Positions 35,448 through 44,366 of a stretch of DNA of 64,000 nucleotides are shown in pieces. Every line of letters begins with the position of its first letter. Positions within the stretch are counted from its first letter, which is position 1. Location: positions 1,612,001-1,676,000 of the forward strand of contig NZ_CP074372.1 of the NCBI RefSeq assembly GCF_018362995.1. Reading direction: 5' to 3'. The position numbers and the translations under genes are program-made. This stretch comes from Chryseobacterium indologenes. Lineage in GTDB: Bacteria; Bacteroidota; Bacteroidia; Flavobacteriales; Weeksellaceae. The notes beneath the pieces are model-generated. The model was given only the letters and a program-made list of their open reading frames with translations. It did no database searches and was not told the origin of the DNA.

Positions 35448-36614
35448 TTATTTAAATAACTGAGGAAGAAAATCATTCAGATAGGTTCTCCAATTGCTCC
35501 ACGTATGACCGCCTTCGGATTCTACATATTGGTATTTGAAGTTCATTCTGTTGAGTTTTTCACGATATTCTGTCACGTTTTTGTAGAGAAAATCTGTTTT
35601 TCCGATGGCAATCCAGTACAACTTGTACGAATTGGTTTGCTGGGCTTTCAGTTTTTGATCTAAATTCTGATAAACGGGACTTTTCTTTTCATCAGGCGGA
35701 AGAATTGCCGGAGAAAACAGTCCTACATAATCAAACATTTTTGGCTGATTGGCAGAAATATACAATGAATGGAATCCTCCCATGGAAAGTCCGGCAATCG
35801 CTCTGTTTACTGCGTCTGATTTTACCCGGTAATTGTGCTCTGTAAATTCCATGATTTCCTTGAAATAAGTCTCCATATCACCACTGAAAATATCCGGTGT
35901 TCTCATATCGATCTTATAAAAACCTTTAGAAGATTCGCCCGGCGCTGCGGAATTGCTTGTATGACCGTTTGGCATTATAACAATCATAGGTTTTGCTTTT
36001 CCCTGAGCGATCAGATTATCCAGGATCTGCGAGGCTCTTCCCAAAGTCATCCATGCTTCTTCATCACCACCCATTCCGTGTAAAAGGTATAAAACAGGGA
36101 ATTTTTCTTTCGAATTTTCATATCCCGGAGGGGTGTAAACGGTTAATCTTCTGTCTTCTTTCAATCCGCTTGATTGGTACCATCTTTTGGAAACTGTTCC
36201 GTGCGGAACGTTCTGAACTTTGTAATTTTCAGATTGTTTTCCATCAATCAAAATCATACTCATCACTGATGAAACATCACGGACCTGATAAGAATTGTTC
36301 GGGTCATTGGCTTTTACACCATCCACAATAAAAGAATAGGTATAGATATCAGGAGCCAGATCATCTTCAGAGAAAGACCAGATTCCATCTGCATCTTTTT
36401 TTAATTCTGCTGTTCCCGGTTCCCAACCTTTTCCCGGCATCCAGTTTCCTTGTAGTTTTACTGTTTTTGCCTCCGGTGCACGAAGTCGGAATGTTACGCT
36501 TTTACCTTTGATTTCGGGTGAAACTATTTCTTTCTTCCCACTGAAATCGAGGTTTTCCTGGGCAAACATCAATGAACCCAGCATTAATGAATAGATTGTG
36601 AATTTGATTTTCAT
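35448..36614 (-). CDS. CE1-type esterase with N-terminal CBM48/E-set domain
   Basis: 388 residues with a signal peptide. The first ~110 form an immunoglobulin-like E-set domain (VTFRLRAPEAKTVKLQGNWM, SFIVDGVKANDPNNSY). The rest is an esterase-D/CE1 hydrolase: YTPPGYENSKEKFPVLYLLH, GMGGDEEAWM, AIAGLSMGGFHSLYIS with the nucleophile serine and ESEGGHTWSNWRTYL with the catalytic histidine. Relatives are feruloyl esterases of xylan systems. A 172-bp repeat-like element lies between this gene and the upstream GH3 gene. Confidence 0.87.
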   Translation of the reverse strand: MKIKFTIYSLMLGSLMFAQENLDFSGKKEIVSPEIKGKSVTFRLRAPEAKTVKLQGNWMPGKGWEPGTAELKKDADGIWSFSEDDLAPDIYTYSFIVDGVKANDPNNSYQVRDVSSVMSMILIDGKQSENYKVQNVPHGTVSKRWYQSSGLKEDRRLTVYTPPGYENSKEKFPVLYLLHGMGGDEEAWMTLGRASQILDNLIAQGKAKPMIVIMPNGHTSNSAAPGESSKGFYKIDMRTPDIFSGDMETYFKEIMEFTEHNYRVKSDAVNRAIAGLSMGGFHSLYISANQPKMFDYVGLFSPAILPPDEKKSPVYQNLDQKLKAQQTNSYKLYWIAIGKTDFLYKNVTEYREKLNRMNFKYQYVESEGGHTWSNWRTYLNDFLPQLFK

Positions 36615-36628
36615 ATTAAATTGTTTTT

Positions 36629-36800
36629 TACCACAAAGGGCACAAAAGTTTTTGATTTCAACCCATTAGTCACTTTAAATTTAAGTTTAAAATGCTGAGA
36701 ATATTAGAACACATAAGTTTTGAAAACCTTTGATTTTCCATTCTGTGGACTTTTAAAATTATTATTTCAGGCTTGAAGCTTTTGTGACTGTTGTGGTTAA
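36629..36800. repeat. MITE-like inverted-repeat element, copy 1
   Basis: 172 bp ending in imperfect inverted arms (ACCACAA-n4-CACAAAAG at the left, CTTTTGTG-n4-TTGTGGTT at the right). Inside are ACACATAAG and TTGATTTTCC segments also found in the element at 51.4-51.6 kb. It has no gene and separates the GH3 and CE1 genes of one operon. Confidence 0.6.
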
Positions 36801-36860
36801 ACAGTTTTTACTTCAAAAATAAAATTCTGAGCCTGTAAAATACAGACCCGGAATTATCAA

Positions 36861-39152
36861 TTACTTTTTGTATTTCTCTGTTCTTGCATCTTTAATCACA
36901 CCTAACCAATTCATTCCGTATCCGAAATCATAGTTGTGACCTTCGGAATCTTTATGGGTTTCCATATCGTAAGGAACGTCTTCTTTTTGCTTTTCAACAG
37001 TCGCCATATTCGCAGGCATCTGAAGCGGAAGTAATCCGGATGGCTCGTATTTTCCGGTTACGATATCCACAACTGCCTGATTGGAAACATTGAAGTTCAT
37101 CAGAATGGCATCAGCATGTTTTTCAAATTCGTTGAAAATCATCGGTTTTGAAGCTGTTACAGAAACAATGACAGGTTTTCCGTTCATTGCCTTGTACGTG
37201 TTTTCAATGGTCAGCAGATCTGTAAAGTTGGTAACGGTTGATGTTTTATTTTTAAATGTTCTGTCGTGTACATTCGGGGCTACAACCGGATCACCTGCAG
37301 CAATACTTTTTTCACGAGCCTCAGTTGCCGTATAGGTTTTATATTGAAGAGAAATCGGAAGATATCCGTTTCCGCCTTCTGCAGCATCAATATCGCTGTA
37401 ACCGCCTTCTTCACTGTGCGGACTTTTCACAAAAACCAATGCGAAATCAGCTTTAGCGGGATCTTCAGTTACATTATAATGCTTTTTGATTTTTTCTAGG
37501 TCAACAGGATAATCCAGAGAAGGAGCCGTGTAAATTCCCCACCAATTAAATGTTGCCGGAGAATATCTCTTCGGAATATAAACCGTTTTTCTTTCCTTGA
37601 TGGGAAGAATATTGGATTTATTTTTCAACATCACTATGGATTTTACCTGAGCCTCATACCCTGCTTTCATAAACTCAGGATTACCAACTATTTTTTTGGT
37701 TTCTTCAATGTTGACGTAAGGATTTTCAAACAATCCTGTTCTGAAGAAATTTCTTAACAAACGAACTGCAGACTGCTCAAATTTTGCACGATATGCTTTT
37801 TCACCATGTTCTTTCACTCCCATCTGATACGCTTCCAGAACAGGTCCTTTATCATTATTCCCCCCAAATTGGTCAATGCCGGCTTCCAGCACTTTGTAGT
37901 GACGTTCGGCAATGGATAATTTCTCAGCTCCCCAGGGTTTTCCTGCAAATCCTCCCGGAGTTTTGGGTTCATCAGCAGTAATCAGCCAGTCGGTACACAC
38001 AACACCATCGTATTTGTATTTTCCACGAAGTAAATCTGTGATCAGATATTTACTGTAGCCGTTCCCGACATTTTCTCCGTTTTTCGTATCCTGATTAAAG
38101 CTGATCGTATAATAAGGCATTACTGCAGAAGCTTCTTTTGTTCCGCCATTTAATTTGAAAGCACCTTCCGTAAAAGGTTTTACATGATTCTGGAAGTTAT
38201 TCCCCGGATAAACCGCGAATTTCCCCATTGCCCAATGACCGTCACGACCTCCTTCTTCAGGGCCGCCTCCCGGCCAGTGCTTTACCATGGCATTTACACT
38301 TTTATTACCCCAGCCGTTTTTGTTTCCGATGGTGGTCTGGAAACCGTCAATATAACCTCTTCCTAAATCTGCTGTCAGTTCCGGACTTTCAGAAAAAACG
38401 TAAGCGATTCTGTACCAGCGAGGCTCTGTCCCCAGGTCAATTTGAGGCGATAAAGCAGTTGAAATTCCCAATGCCCTGTATTCCTGAGCCGCAATATTTC
38501 CAAATTTTCTGACCAATTCCGGGTCGAAAGTCGCGCCCATTGCCAGACCATCCGGCCAAAGTGATATCTGTCCGCCTGCTCCTTCATTAAATTCAGCCGT
38601 TACAGTTGCAGAATGTCTCGGGTCTGTACTGTTATTGGCTGGAATTCCCAATCCCAAACCTTCAATATAAGCCTGGATGTTGTTGCTCCATTGGGCTGCA
38701 ATTTCGGGAGATTCAACAGTTGTTACCAAAACATGACGAAGGTTATCATCTTTTAAAAATTTCTTTTGCTGATCTGTTAAATCCGAGGCTTTTGCCCCGC
38801 TTTCTTTATACAGCATTCCATTGTATTTACCTGCCCGGAAACCGTCTGCAGGTGCAGGAACAGATTGATGGCCACTGTACAGCATTAACCCTGCAATCTG
38901 TTCGACCGTCATTTTTGAAGCTAAATCCTTCGCTCTTTCGTCAACGGGAAGTCTCCAGTCTTCGTATTGATCAAGCTTTCCGTTTTTGTTTAAATCTTTG
39001 AATTTATTTCCACCAACTGTCAGAATTTTAACCCCTGAGTTTTCGGAATACCCTAAAACAGGACCTTTGGAATTCGTGACCATCTGAATATTCTGTGAAA
39101 ATGCTATTACTCCTAAAAATAATGCTGCAATATTTAAAACCGTTCTTTTCAT
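36861..39152 (-). CDS. GH3-family glycoside hydrolase
   Basis: 763 residues with a signal peptide. FKDLNKNGKLDQYEDWRLP again places a calcium-loop-like segment before the GH3 domain. Then come PANNSTDPRHSATVTAEFNE, WPDGLAMGATFDPELVRKFG, VKHWPGGGPEEGGRDGHWAM and GVVCTDWLITADEP with the likely nucleophile Asp. No fibronectin-III-like tail is present, unlike the GH3 at 32-34 kb. Only 10 bp separate it from the upstream TonB receptor. Probably periplasmic; the substrate is not evident. Confidence 0.9.
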   Translation of the reverse strand: MKRTVLNIAALFLGVIAFSQNIQMVTNSKGPVLGYSENSGVKILTVGGNKFKDLNKNGKLDQYEDWRLPVDERAKDLASKMTVEQIAGLMLYSGHQSVPAPADGFRAGKYNGMLYKESGAKASDLTDQQKKFLKDDNLRHVLVTTVESPEIAAQWSNNIQAYIEGLGLGIPANNSTDPRHSATVTAEFNEGAGGQISLWPDGLAMGATFDPELVRKFGNIAAQEYRALGISTALSPQIDLGTEPRWYRIAYVFSESPELTADLGRGYIDGFQTTIGNKNGWGNKSVNAMVKHWPGGGPEEGGRDGHWAMGKFAVYPGNNFQNHVKPFTEGAFKLNGGTKEASAVMPYYTISFNQDTKNGENVGNGYSKYLITDLLRGKYKYDGVVCTDWLITADEPKTPGGFAGKPWGAEKLSIAERHYKVLEAGIDQFGGNNDKGPVLEAYQMGVKEHGEKAYRAKFEQSAVRLLRNFFRTGLFENPYVNIEETKKIVGNPEFMKAGYEAQVKSIVMLKNKSNILPIKERKTVYIPKRYSPATFNWWGIYTAPSLDYPVDLEKIKKHYNVTEDPAKADFALVFVKSPHSEEGGYSDIDAAEGGNGYLPISLQYKTYTATEAREKSIAAGDPVVAPNVHDRTFKNKTSTVTNFTDLLTIENTYKAMNGKPVIVSVTASKPMIFNEFEKHADAILMNFNVSNQAVVDIVTGKYEPSGLLPLQMPANMATVEKQKEDVPYDMETHKDSEGHNYDFGYGMNWLGVIKDARTEKYKK

Positions 39153-39162
39153 TGTTTATATT

Positions 39163-41385
39163 TTAGAAATTAAAGTTTACCGATAATTGGCCTGTCAATG
39201 GCATAATGTACGTTCCTGTCAATAGTTTTCCGTAATATGGACTTGCATCTGTAATCAATTCAGCACCATTGATGGTTCCACTCGCTCCTCTTTGGTTCAG
39301 GAAGTTGATCACTGTTGCACCTACGTTAATGTTTTTGTTAACGGTATAGCTTACTCCCCCGAAAGTTTCCCATCTTGGTGCAAAGTATAAAGCATTGGTA
39401 AGATTCGCATATTGTTTTGAGAAATATCTGAAACTCGCCCAGAATCTCCATTTGTCAATAGAATAGCTTGGATCGATTTCCATTAAAACTTTAGCAACCC
39501 CCAATACATTGTTGTCGTTATAGTCATAATCCTTCCCGAAAGCATTGAAATTAAATTTCTTATACACAGGATTCTGGAAAGTAACCAGATAATGTAAATT
39601 GAATCCTTTGAATGGTTTTAAAACAAAATCCGTAGTCCAGCCCAGCGTCTGAATATCATAATAAACGGTTGTGGTTTGCGCCTGTGAACTATTTGCAGGA
39701 TTTACCAGATTATATCTGTTAAGGTTGTTATTTTTCTTCAGATAGGTAGCCTGAGAAATCAACTGAATCCAGTTGGTATTCCAGAAAACTCCGAATGCTC
39801 CCAATGGGCTTTTAATTTTATTGGTGTTGGGTTCAAAAGCCTGGGAATAACTTTCCAATCTTCTGTTTTCTTCTGTGTATAGGAAGTTGGCTAAAACCCC
39901 GAAGTTTTTGGTAATATTATAGGTCGCATTAAGGCTTCCGGCCACATGGAACCAATTTTCATTGATATTTTTAAAATCATCAGGTCCAAAAGTAAATCCC
40001 GGTGCTCTTGGAGTCATAGAGAATGTGCCGTTAACCGCATGATGTCTTAAATGCAGGCCATAGCTAAGGTTAAAGTTATCAGACACTTTCCATTCATCAG
40101 TTGCATACAATGATATCTTGTTTTCAGTACCGCTGTGGAATTCTCCGCCCACATTGTAATTATAGAATCCGTCAGCATCTGTATTGGGACCAATCAGCCT
40201 TTGAGGCTGTGCACCTACCGTTTGAAAGAAGAATGAACGGTTGGATGTGAAATCGTCAACTTTATAATACTGTTCCAAAAGCCCTATGGTCAGGTTATGA
40301 GCTCCCAGCTGTTTGTTTAATGAAAAACGTCCCGAAAGACTTGTTACCGGTGTTTCAGGAGTGTGCATCGCCAGCTGGGTACCGACAGCTCCGGAGTAAG
40401 GTTGCCCATTGGATGCCAGTGTATAACCATTTGACGCATTTGCCTGGAAAATACTCAAAGGAATAATTGTGGAAATTTTTACTTTGGAAAAATGTGCCCG
40501 CGTTGAAAATTTAAAATTCCAGCCATTATCAAGAAGATAGTTACCAAAGATGTCGATATTATGGGATTTCGACCTGTTGTCATTTCCGCTCATGGAAGCC
40601 CAGTACTCTTTACCGGACAGGATATCTTTCATCTTTATCTTCCCGTCATTCACCACGTAAGAGTCTCTGCCTATCCTGAAATCGTCCAGCTCTGTCACTT
40701 TACCGTTTTCCCCATATTGAAATACGGCATAATTACCAACATTATAAGAGTCTGCATATTTGTAAAGCGCGGTAATCTGTCCTTTATTGTCGTTAAAATA
40801 CTTGGTTACCCCTGCTCTGAAAATTTTTGTTTCATCAACATTTCTTGCAAAACCTAGCTTAAAGGTACTGGGATCATAATTCAAAAATGCTCCTGCGGTA
40901 TATGTCCAGCCATTTTTAGAAATAGGGCCCGAGACATTGGCATCAGCCTGTAACCAGCCAAAATTACTGGTGGTAAATTTGCCTTTGATCTTAAGGTCTT
41001 TAGTTCCTGTCTGCGCATATGAATTGACTGCAAAACCAAGATCTCCCATTGTATTGGCCAACTGATCCATTTTTAAAAGTCCTGTTCTTTCCAGTCCAAC
41101 ACTTTGTCTCCATGTTTTATTGGGGAGCTCGGGCCAGAAAAAGTAAACAACCGGAAGATCATTTTCAAGGATCGTGATTCCTCCAACAGTAGAAGGAAGT
41201 CCGATATTGACATCGCGGGGGCTGGTATTATTGGCAGCATTGAGCATCACATTCCTGTTGTTGTCCTCTTTGGAAGAAGTTATTACTTTTTTCTTCAAAG
41301 CTAAGCTATCGGTTTGCTGACCAAATGCTGCTCCACAAGAAAACATGAGCAACAAAGTGGAAATTCGGAGTCTTGAGTTTTTCAT
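39163..41385 (-). CDS. TonB-dependent outer-membrane receptor
   Basis: 740 residues from the ATG at 41385 (MKNSRLRISTLLLMFSCGAA); a longer frame would start with TTG. A plug-like domain (NIGLPSTVGGITILENDLPV) is followed by a beta-barrel rich in aromatic strands, and the C-terminal TGQLSVNFNF ends in Phe. No carboxypeptidase-like N-terminal domain of SusC type and no SusD gene are present. It heads the leftward GH3/esterase operon, so it probably imports glycosides or oligosaccharides. Confidence 0.85.
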   Translation of the reverse strand: MKNSRLRISTLLLMFSCGAAFGQQTDSLALKKKVITSSKEDNNRNVMLNAANNTSPRDVNIGLPSTVGGITILENDLPVVYFFWPELPNKTWRQSVGLERTGLLKMDQLANTMGDLGFAVNSYAQTGTKDLKIKGKFTTSNFGWLQADANVSGPISKNGWTYTAGAFLNYDPSTFKLGFARNVDETKIFRAGVTKYFNDNKGQITALYKYADSYNVGNYAVFQYGENGKVTELDDFRIGRDSYVVNDGKIKMKDILSGKEYWASMSGNDNRSKSHNIDIFGNYLLDNGWNFKFSTRAHFSKVKISTIIPLSIFQANASNGYTLASNGQPYSGAVGTQLAMHTPETPVTSLSGRFSLNKQLGAHNLTIGLLEQYYKVDDFTSNRSFFFQTVGAQPQRLIGPNTDADGFYNYNVGGEFHSGTENKISLYATDEWKVSDNFNLSYGLHLRHHAVNGTFSMTPRAPGFTFGPDDFKNINENWFHVAGSLNATYNITKNFGVLANFLYTEENRRLESYSQAFEPNTNKIKSPLGAFGVFWNTNWIQLISQATYLKKNNNLNRYNLVNPANSSQAQTTTVYYDIQTLGWTTDFVLKPFKGFNLHYLVTFQNPVYKKFNFNAFGKDYDYNDNNVLGVAKVLMEIDPSYSIDKWRFWASFRYFSKQYANLTNALYFAPRWETFGGVSYTVNKNINVGATVINFLNQRGASGTINGAELITDASPYYGKLLTGTYIMPLTGQLSVNFNF

Positions 41386-41519
41386 AATTATCAATTAATC
41401 TGTTTTTTGTTTGGATCGTGTAATGAAATGTTGAATTTCAGAGGGTAACTAATTTTAAATTAAACAAATAGCTAACAGGATTTTATCCATGTAATTTTTT
41501 ATATTCCTTATTATTTTTT

Positions 41520-41542
41520 AGTTGCTTCATTATGAAGCGACT
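41520..41542. promoter_or_regulatory. Candidate operator of the Nudix-type regulator
   Basis: AGTTGCTTCA (41520-41529) and TGAAGCGACT (41533-41542) form a 10-bp dyad with one mismatch and a 3-nt centre. It lies midway between the TonB receptor and the regulator gene. Confidence 0.5.
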
Positions 41543-41726
41543 CAATATTACATTCTTTTTTCCATACAACCAAATGAATGTTAAAAAAACATTAACACAA
41601 TAACAAATTACTGAATAACAATAAATTACATTTAATAAAAACAAAATGAAATGGTGAAAAAAGCATTTATTTACCCGGAAATGTAAATTCTATGTTACCA
41701 AAAAGTAATGCTAAAAAGCCTGAATG

Positions 41727-41758
41727 TTTGTTCTTTCCTTAATATCCCCTTAACTTTG
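41727..41758 (+). promoter_or_regulatory. Promoter of the Nudix-type regulator
   Basis: TTTG (41727-41730), 20-nt spacer, TAACTTTG (41751-41758): a full match to the Bacteroidota promoter consensus, 25 bp before the start codon. Confidence 0.7.
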
Positions 41759-41783
41759 TTGAGCACGAACAATTAAAATAAAT

Positions 41784-42533
41784 ATGAACCCTCATCAACA
41801 GATTTTAGAAAAATCAGCAGAAGCCTATCAGTTATATCTTCCCCATATTTCTATTGACACGGTTATCTTTGGATTCAGTGAAAATGAGCTTAAAGTCCTT
41901 GCTATTAAGATGAAGTTCAACAATCAATGGTTTTTACCAGGTGGCTACCTTAAGAAAGAAGAGCATATTGATGATGCAGCAGTAAGAATTTTAAGTGAGC
42001 GCGCTGGTGTAACAGATCTCTTTTTGGAAGAATTTTCAGTTTTTGGGAAAAATGGCCGAAGTGAGGAGGTTTTTAGGGATTATGATGATACTTTGTGGCA
42101 TAAGCAAAGGTTTATTTCTATCGGCTATTATGCGCTTGTGAACTACCATGACGTTTCTCCAAAAGCTGATGAATTAAGCAACGAATTTGAATGGCTGGAC
42201 GTGAATAACCTGGATGAGTATTCCATCACAATGGATCATAAGCAAATCATCTTAAAAGCGCTATTGACACTCAGGGAAAGAATCACTTATAAACCTATAG
42301 GCTACAACCTGCTGCCTGAAAAATTTACGATGACAGAATTGCAGCGGTTATATGAAACAATATTAGACAGGACTCTGAACAGGGGTAATTTCTATAGAAA
42401 AATAAAAAATTTAGGAATTCTAACTAAATTGGATGAACTGCGAACGGGTGGTGCTCATAAGGCACAAGATCTCTATTCCTTTAATAAAGAAAATTATGAA
42501 AAGGCACTTCAAAATGGAGTAAATAGCTGGTAA
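41784..42533 (+). CDS. NrtR/AraR-like Nudix-domain transcriptional regulator
   Basis: 249 residues. The N-terminal Nudix fold has WFLPGGYLKKEEHIDDAAV followed by RILSERAGV, where the catalytic REUxEE glutamates are partly lost (E to I, E to R). That points to ligand sensing rather than hydrolysis. The C-terminal ~80 residues are a winged helix (FTMTELQRLYETILDRTLNR, GNFYRKIKNLGIL). Bacteroides AraR, which controls arabinose use, has this domain order. It is divergent from the TonB/GH3/esterase operon and is its likely regulator. Confidence 0.83.
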   Translation: MNPHQQILEKSAEAYQLYLPHISIDTVIFGFSENELKVLAIKMKFNNQWFLPGGYLKKEEHIDDAAVRILSERAGVTDLFLEEFSVFGKNGRSEEVFRDYDDTLWHKQRFISIGYYALVNYHDVSPKADELSNEFEWLDVNNLDEYSITMDHKQIILKALLTLRERITYKPIGYNLLPEKFTMTELQRLYETILDRTLNRGNFYRKIKNLGILTKLDELRTGGAHKAQDLYSFNKENYEKALQNGVNSW

Positions 42534-42624
42534 CTGGCTGAAAATTAATTAAGAAATATTTTTTAATTCTATCTCTTTATGCTGAAGTATAAAAGTTTTG
42601 GTAATTGATTTTTAAATCTAATGA

Positions 42625-42993
42625 CTATTGATCATTCCCTGACATTCTTCTTAAAATTACTTTTCTCAGCCGGTCTTCATTCTCATCAGCCCAATATCCC
42701 AATGTAGAAATTACAGGAATTAAGGTCTTACCAAAATCTGTGAGGTAATATTCAACTTTTGGCGGAACCTGGGCATAGATTTTCTTTGTAACAAGTTCGT
42801 GCTCTTCAAGTTCTTTCAACTGGATATTTAAAACCCGTCTTGAAGCATCCGGAATTTTACGCTGCAGTTCACTTGGACGCAGATGACCTTGATTGATAAA
42901 CCACAGCAGACGGATTTTCCATTTGCCGTAAAGGACTTCACCAATAAGGTCAAGACCACAGTTTAAATTCAAAGGTATTTTTCTTTCGTGCAT
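42625..42993 (-). CDS. HxlR-family transcriptional regulator
   Basis: 122 residues from the ATG at 42993 (MHERKIPLNLNCGLDLIGEV); an upstream ATG at 43053 would add 20 residues that would run through the operator. Winged-helix motifs: GKWKIRLLWFINQGHLRPSE, DASRRVLNIQLKELEEHELV and KVEYYLTDFGKTLIPVI. A cysteine in LNCGLDLI is at the position used for redox sensing in YodB-like proteins. Divergent from an SDR gene, a familiar HxlR/oxidoreductase pairing. Confidence 0.88.
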   Translation of the reverse strand: MHERKIPLNLNCGLDLIGEVLYGKWKIRLLWFINQGHLRPSELQRKIPDASRRVLNIQLKELEEHELVTKKIYAQVPPKVEYYLTDFGKTLIPVISTLGYWADENEDRLRKVILRRMSGNDQ

Positions 42994-42996
42994 ACA

Positions 42997-43028
42997 CAAA
43001 TTTAATCCAATGTACCAAATTGCACAAT
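42997..43028 (-). promoter_or_regulatory. Predicted HxlR promoter, leaderless layout
   Basis: On the minus strand ATTG (43028-43025), a 20-nt spacer and TAAATTTG (43004-42997). The ATG at 42993 follows after 3 nt, so the mRNA should have no leader. The -33 end lies within the dyad at 43018-43055. Confidence 0.5.
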
Positions 43029-43055
43029 AGGGGAATAAATTATCCCTATGCAATT
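43018..43055. promoter_or_regulatory. Candidate HxlR operator between the divergent genes
   Basis: AATTGCA...ATAGGG (43018-43032) faces CCCTAT-TGCAATT (43044-43055) as an interrupted dyad with a central AT-rich spacer. It covers the -33 region of the HxlR promoter and lies upstream of the SDR promoter. Confidence 0.6.
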
Positions 43056-43067
43056 CGATTTTCCGTT

Positions 43068-43099
43068 ATTGCCTGAAAAAGTGATACTTCGGAAATTTG
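43068..43099 (+). promoter_or_regulatory. Predicted promoter of the SDR-SnoaL operon
   Basis: ATTG (43068-43071), 20-nt spacer, GAAATTTG (43092-43099), one mismatch to TAnnTTTG, 17 bp before the SDR start codon. Confidence 0.5.
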
Positions 43100-43116
43100 T
43101 ATCAAAGAATTGAACA

Positions 43117-43911
43117 ATGGAAAATCTATTTAATTACAACAACGAACTTCAAGGTAAAATTGTCTTAGTAACAGGCGGAACAAAAGGAACCGGCAAAGCA
43201 ATAGCAGAAAGACTGTTACAAGCTGGTGCAATAGTTATTATTACCGCAAGAAACGCACCTGAAGAAGAAAACAGCAATCTGCATTTCATTCCTGCCGATC
43301 TGAGTAAGGCAGAAGGAACCCAAAAAGTAATCAGCGAAGTGCTGTCAAATTATGGAAGGCTGGACATTCTTGTGAACAACCTGGGTTCTTCATCAACGCC
43401 CGCTGGTGGATTTACTGCATTAACTGATGAAGATTGGGAATCAACTCTACAGGCTAATTTGCTTGCTCCGGTTCGGCTGGACAGAGGATTTTTACCACAA
43501 ATGATTGAGCGAAAAAGTGGTGTAATTATTCACATCGCTTCAATTCAGGGAAAATTGCCTTTATACGATTCTACTTTGCCATATGCCGCTGCAAAAGCAG
43601 GACTTAGAAACTATAGTAAAAGCTTATCGAATGAAGTTACTCCCAAAGGTATTCGGGTACTGACTGTTTCTCCAGGGTGGATCAATACAACAGCTTCGGA
43701 AGCCTGGCTGGGTGAAATTGCGAGAAACGCAAATAGTACTGTAGAAGAGGCGCAAAACAGCGTTATGGATGCATTGGGCGGAATTCCTTATGGAAGACCT
43801 GCCGAGCCGGAAGAAGTAGCTGAATTAGTCGGTTTTCTAGTTTCACCGAGAGCCCATTATTTAACAGGAACTGAATTTATAATCGATGGCGGTACAGTAC
43901 CAACAATTTAA
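43117..43911 (+). CDS. Classical SDR oxidoreductase
   Basis: 264 residues. TGGTKGTGKAIAERL cofactor loop, VNNLGSSSTPAGG in place of the usual NNAG, IHIASIQGKLPL with the catalytic serine and YAAAK as the Tyr/Lys pair, SPGWINTTAS, and a C-terminal GTEFIIDGG. Likely induced through the divergent HxlR regulator. It is followed 19 bp later by a SnoaL-like gene. Confidence 0.88.
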   Translation: MENLFNYNNELQGKIVLVTGGTKGTGKAIAERLLQAGAIVIITARNAPEEENSNLHFIPADLSKAEGTQKVISEVLSNYGRLDILVNNLGSSSTPAGGFTALTDEDWESTLQANLLAPVRLDRGFLPQMIERKSGVIIHIASIQGKLPLYDSTLPYAAAKAGLRNYSKSLSNEVTPKGIRVLTVSPGWINTTASEAWLGEIARNANSTVEEAQNSVMDALGGIPYGRPAEPEEVAELVGFLVSPRAHYLTGTEFIIDGGTVPTI

Positions 43912-43930
43912 TATTTTAAAATACAATAAA

Positions 43931-44248
43931 ATGAATTTACCAAACATTGTCACAGAATTAGTGAAAGCCCAAAACGAATTTAACAGTACAGCCTATGCAA
44001 ATTGTTTTATCGAAAATGCAGAAGTATTTGATGAAGGCAAAACCCACAACGGAAAAGCAGAAATTGAAAGCTGGATTGACAAAGCCAACAAAGAATACAA
44101 AGCCAGCATGAAGCCATTAGATTATAACGAAAATGAGAACATCTTATCAGCGGAAGCTTTGGGAACATTTCCGGGCAGCCCTATTGTTTTGAAATATCAT
44201 TTTCAATTCTCTGATGGGCTCATTCAATCCCTGAAAATAACGGGTTAA
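43931..44248 (+). CDS. SnoaL/NTF2-like small protein
   Basis: 105 residues from the ATG at 43931 (MNLPNIVTELVKAQNEFNS). NTF2-fold pattern: helix, ANCFIENAEVFDEGKTHNGK, AEIESWIDKANKEYKASM, then strands ending DGLIQSLKITG. Probably a small binding or isomerase-like partner of the SDR, with which it shares an operon. Confidence 0.75.
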   Translation: MNLPNIVTELVKAQNEFNSTAYANCFIENAEVFDEGKTHNGKAEIESWIDKANKEYKASMKPLDYNENENILSAEALGTFPGSPIVLKYHFQFSDGLIQSLKITG

Positions 44249-44292
44249 TATTTTTTCTGAGAACAATATATTTATAGGATATAATTAAAATA

Positions 44293-44323
44293 ATAGAGCG
44301 GTAATAAGTTTTCCGCTCTATTT
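44293..44323. terminator. Bidirectional terminator
   Basis: TAGAGCGG (44294-44301) with CCGCTCTA (44313-44320), AT-rich on both sides. It lies between the convergent SnoaL-like and CocE-like genes. Confidence 0.75.
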
Positions 44324-44366
44324 CTAACAGAAGATGTAATTAAAATCCATGAATCGGAAGTATTGA

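Larger units (their letters stand above)
41386..41783. other. 398-bp divergent control region of the GH3 locus
   Basis: AT-rich, without a gene. It contains the palindrome at 41520-41542, an AATGTT/AACATT inverted repeat near 41577-41592 and the promoter of the Nudix-type regulator at 41727-41758. Confidence 0.6.
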
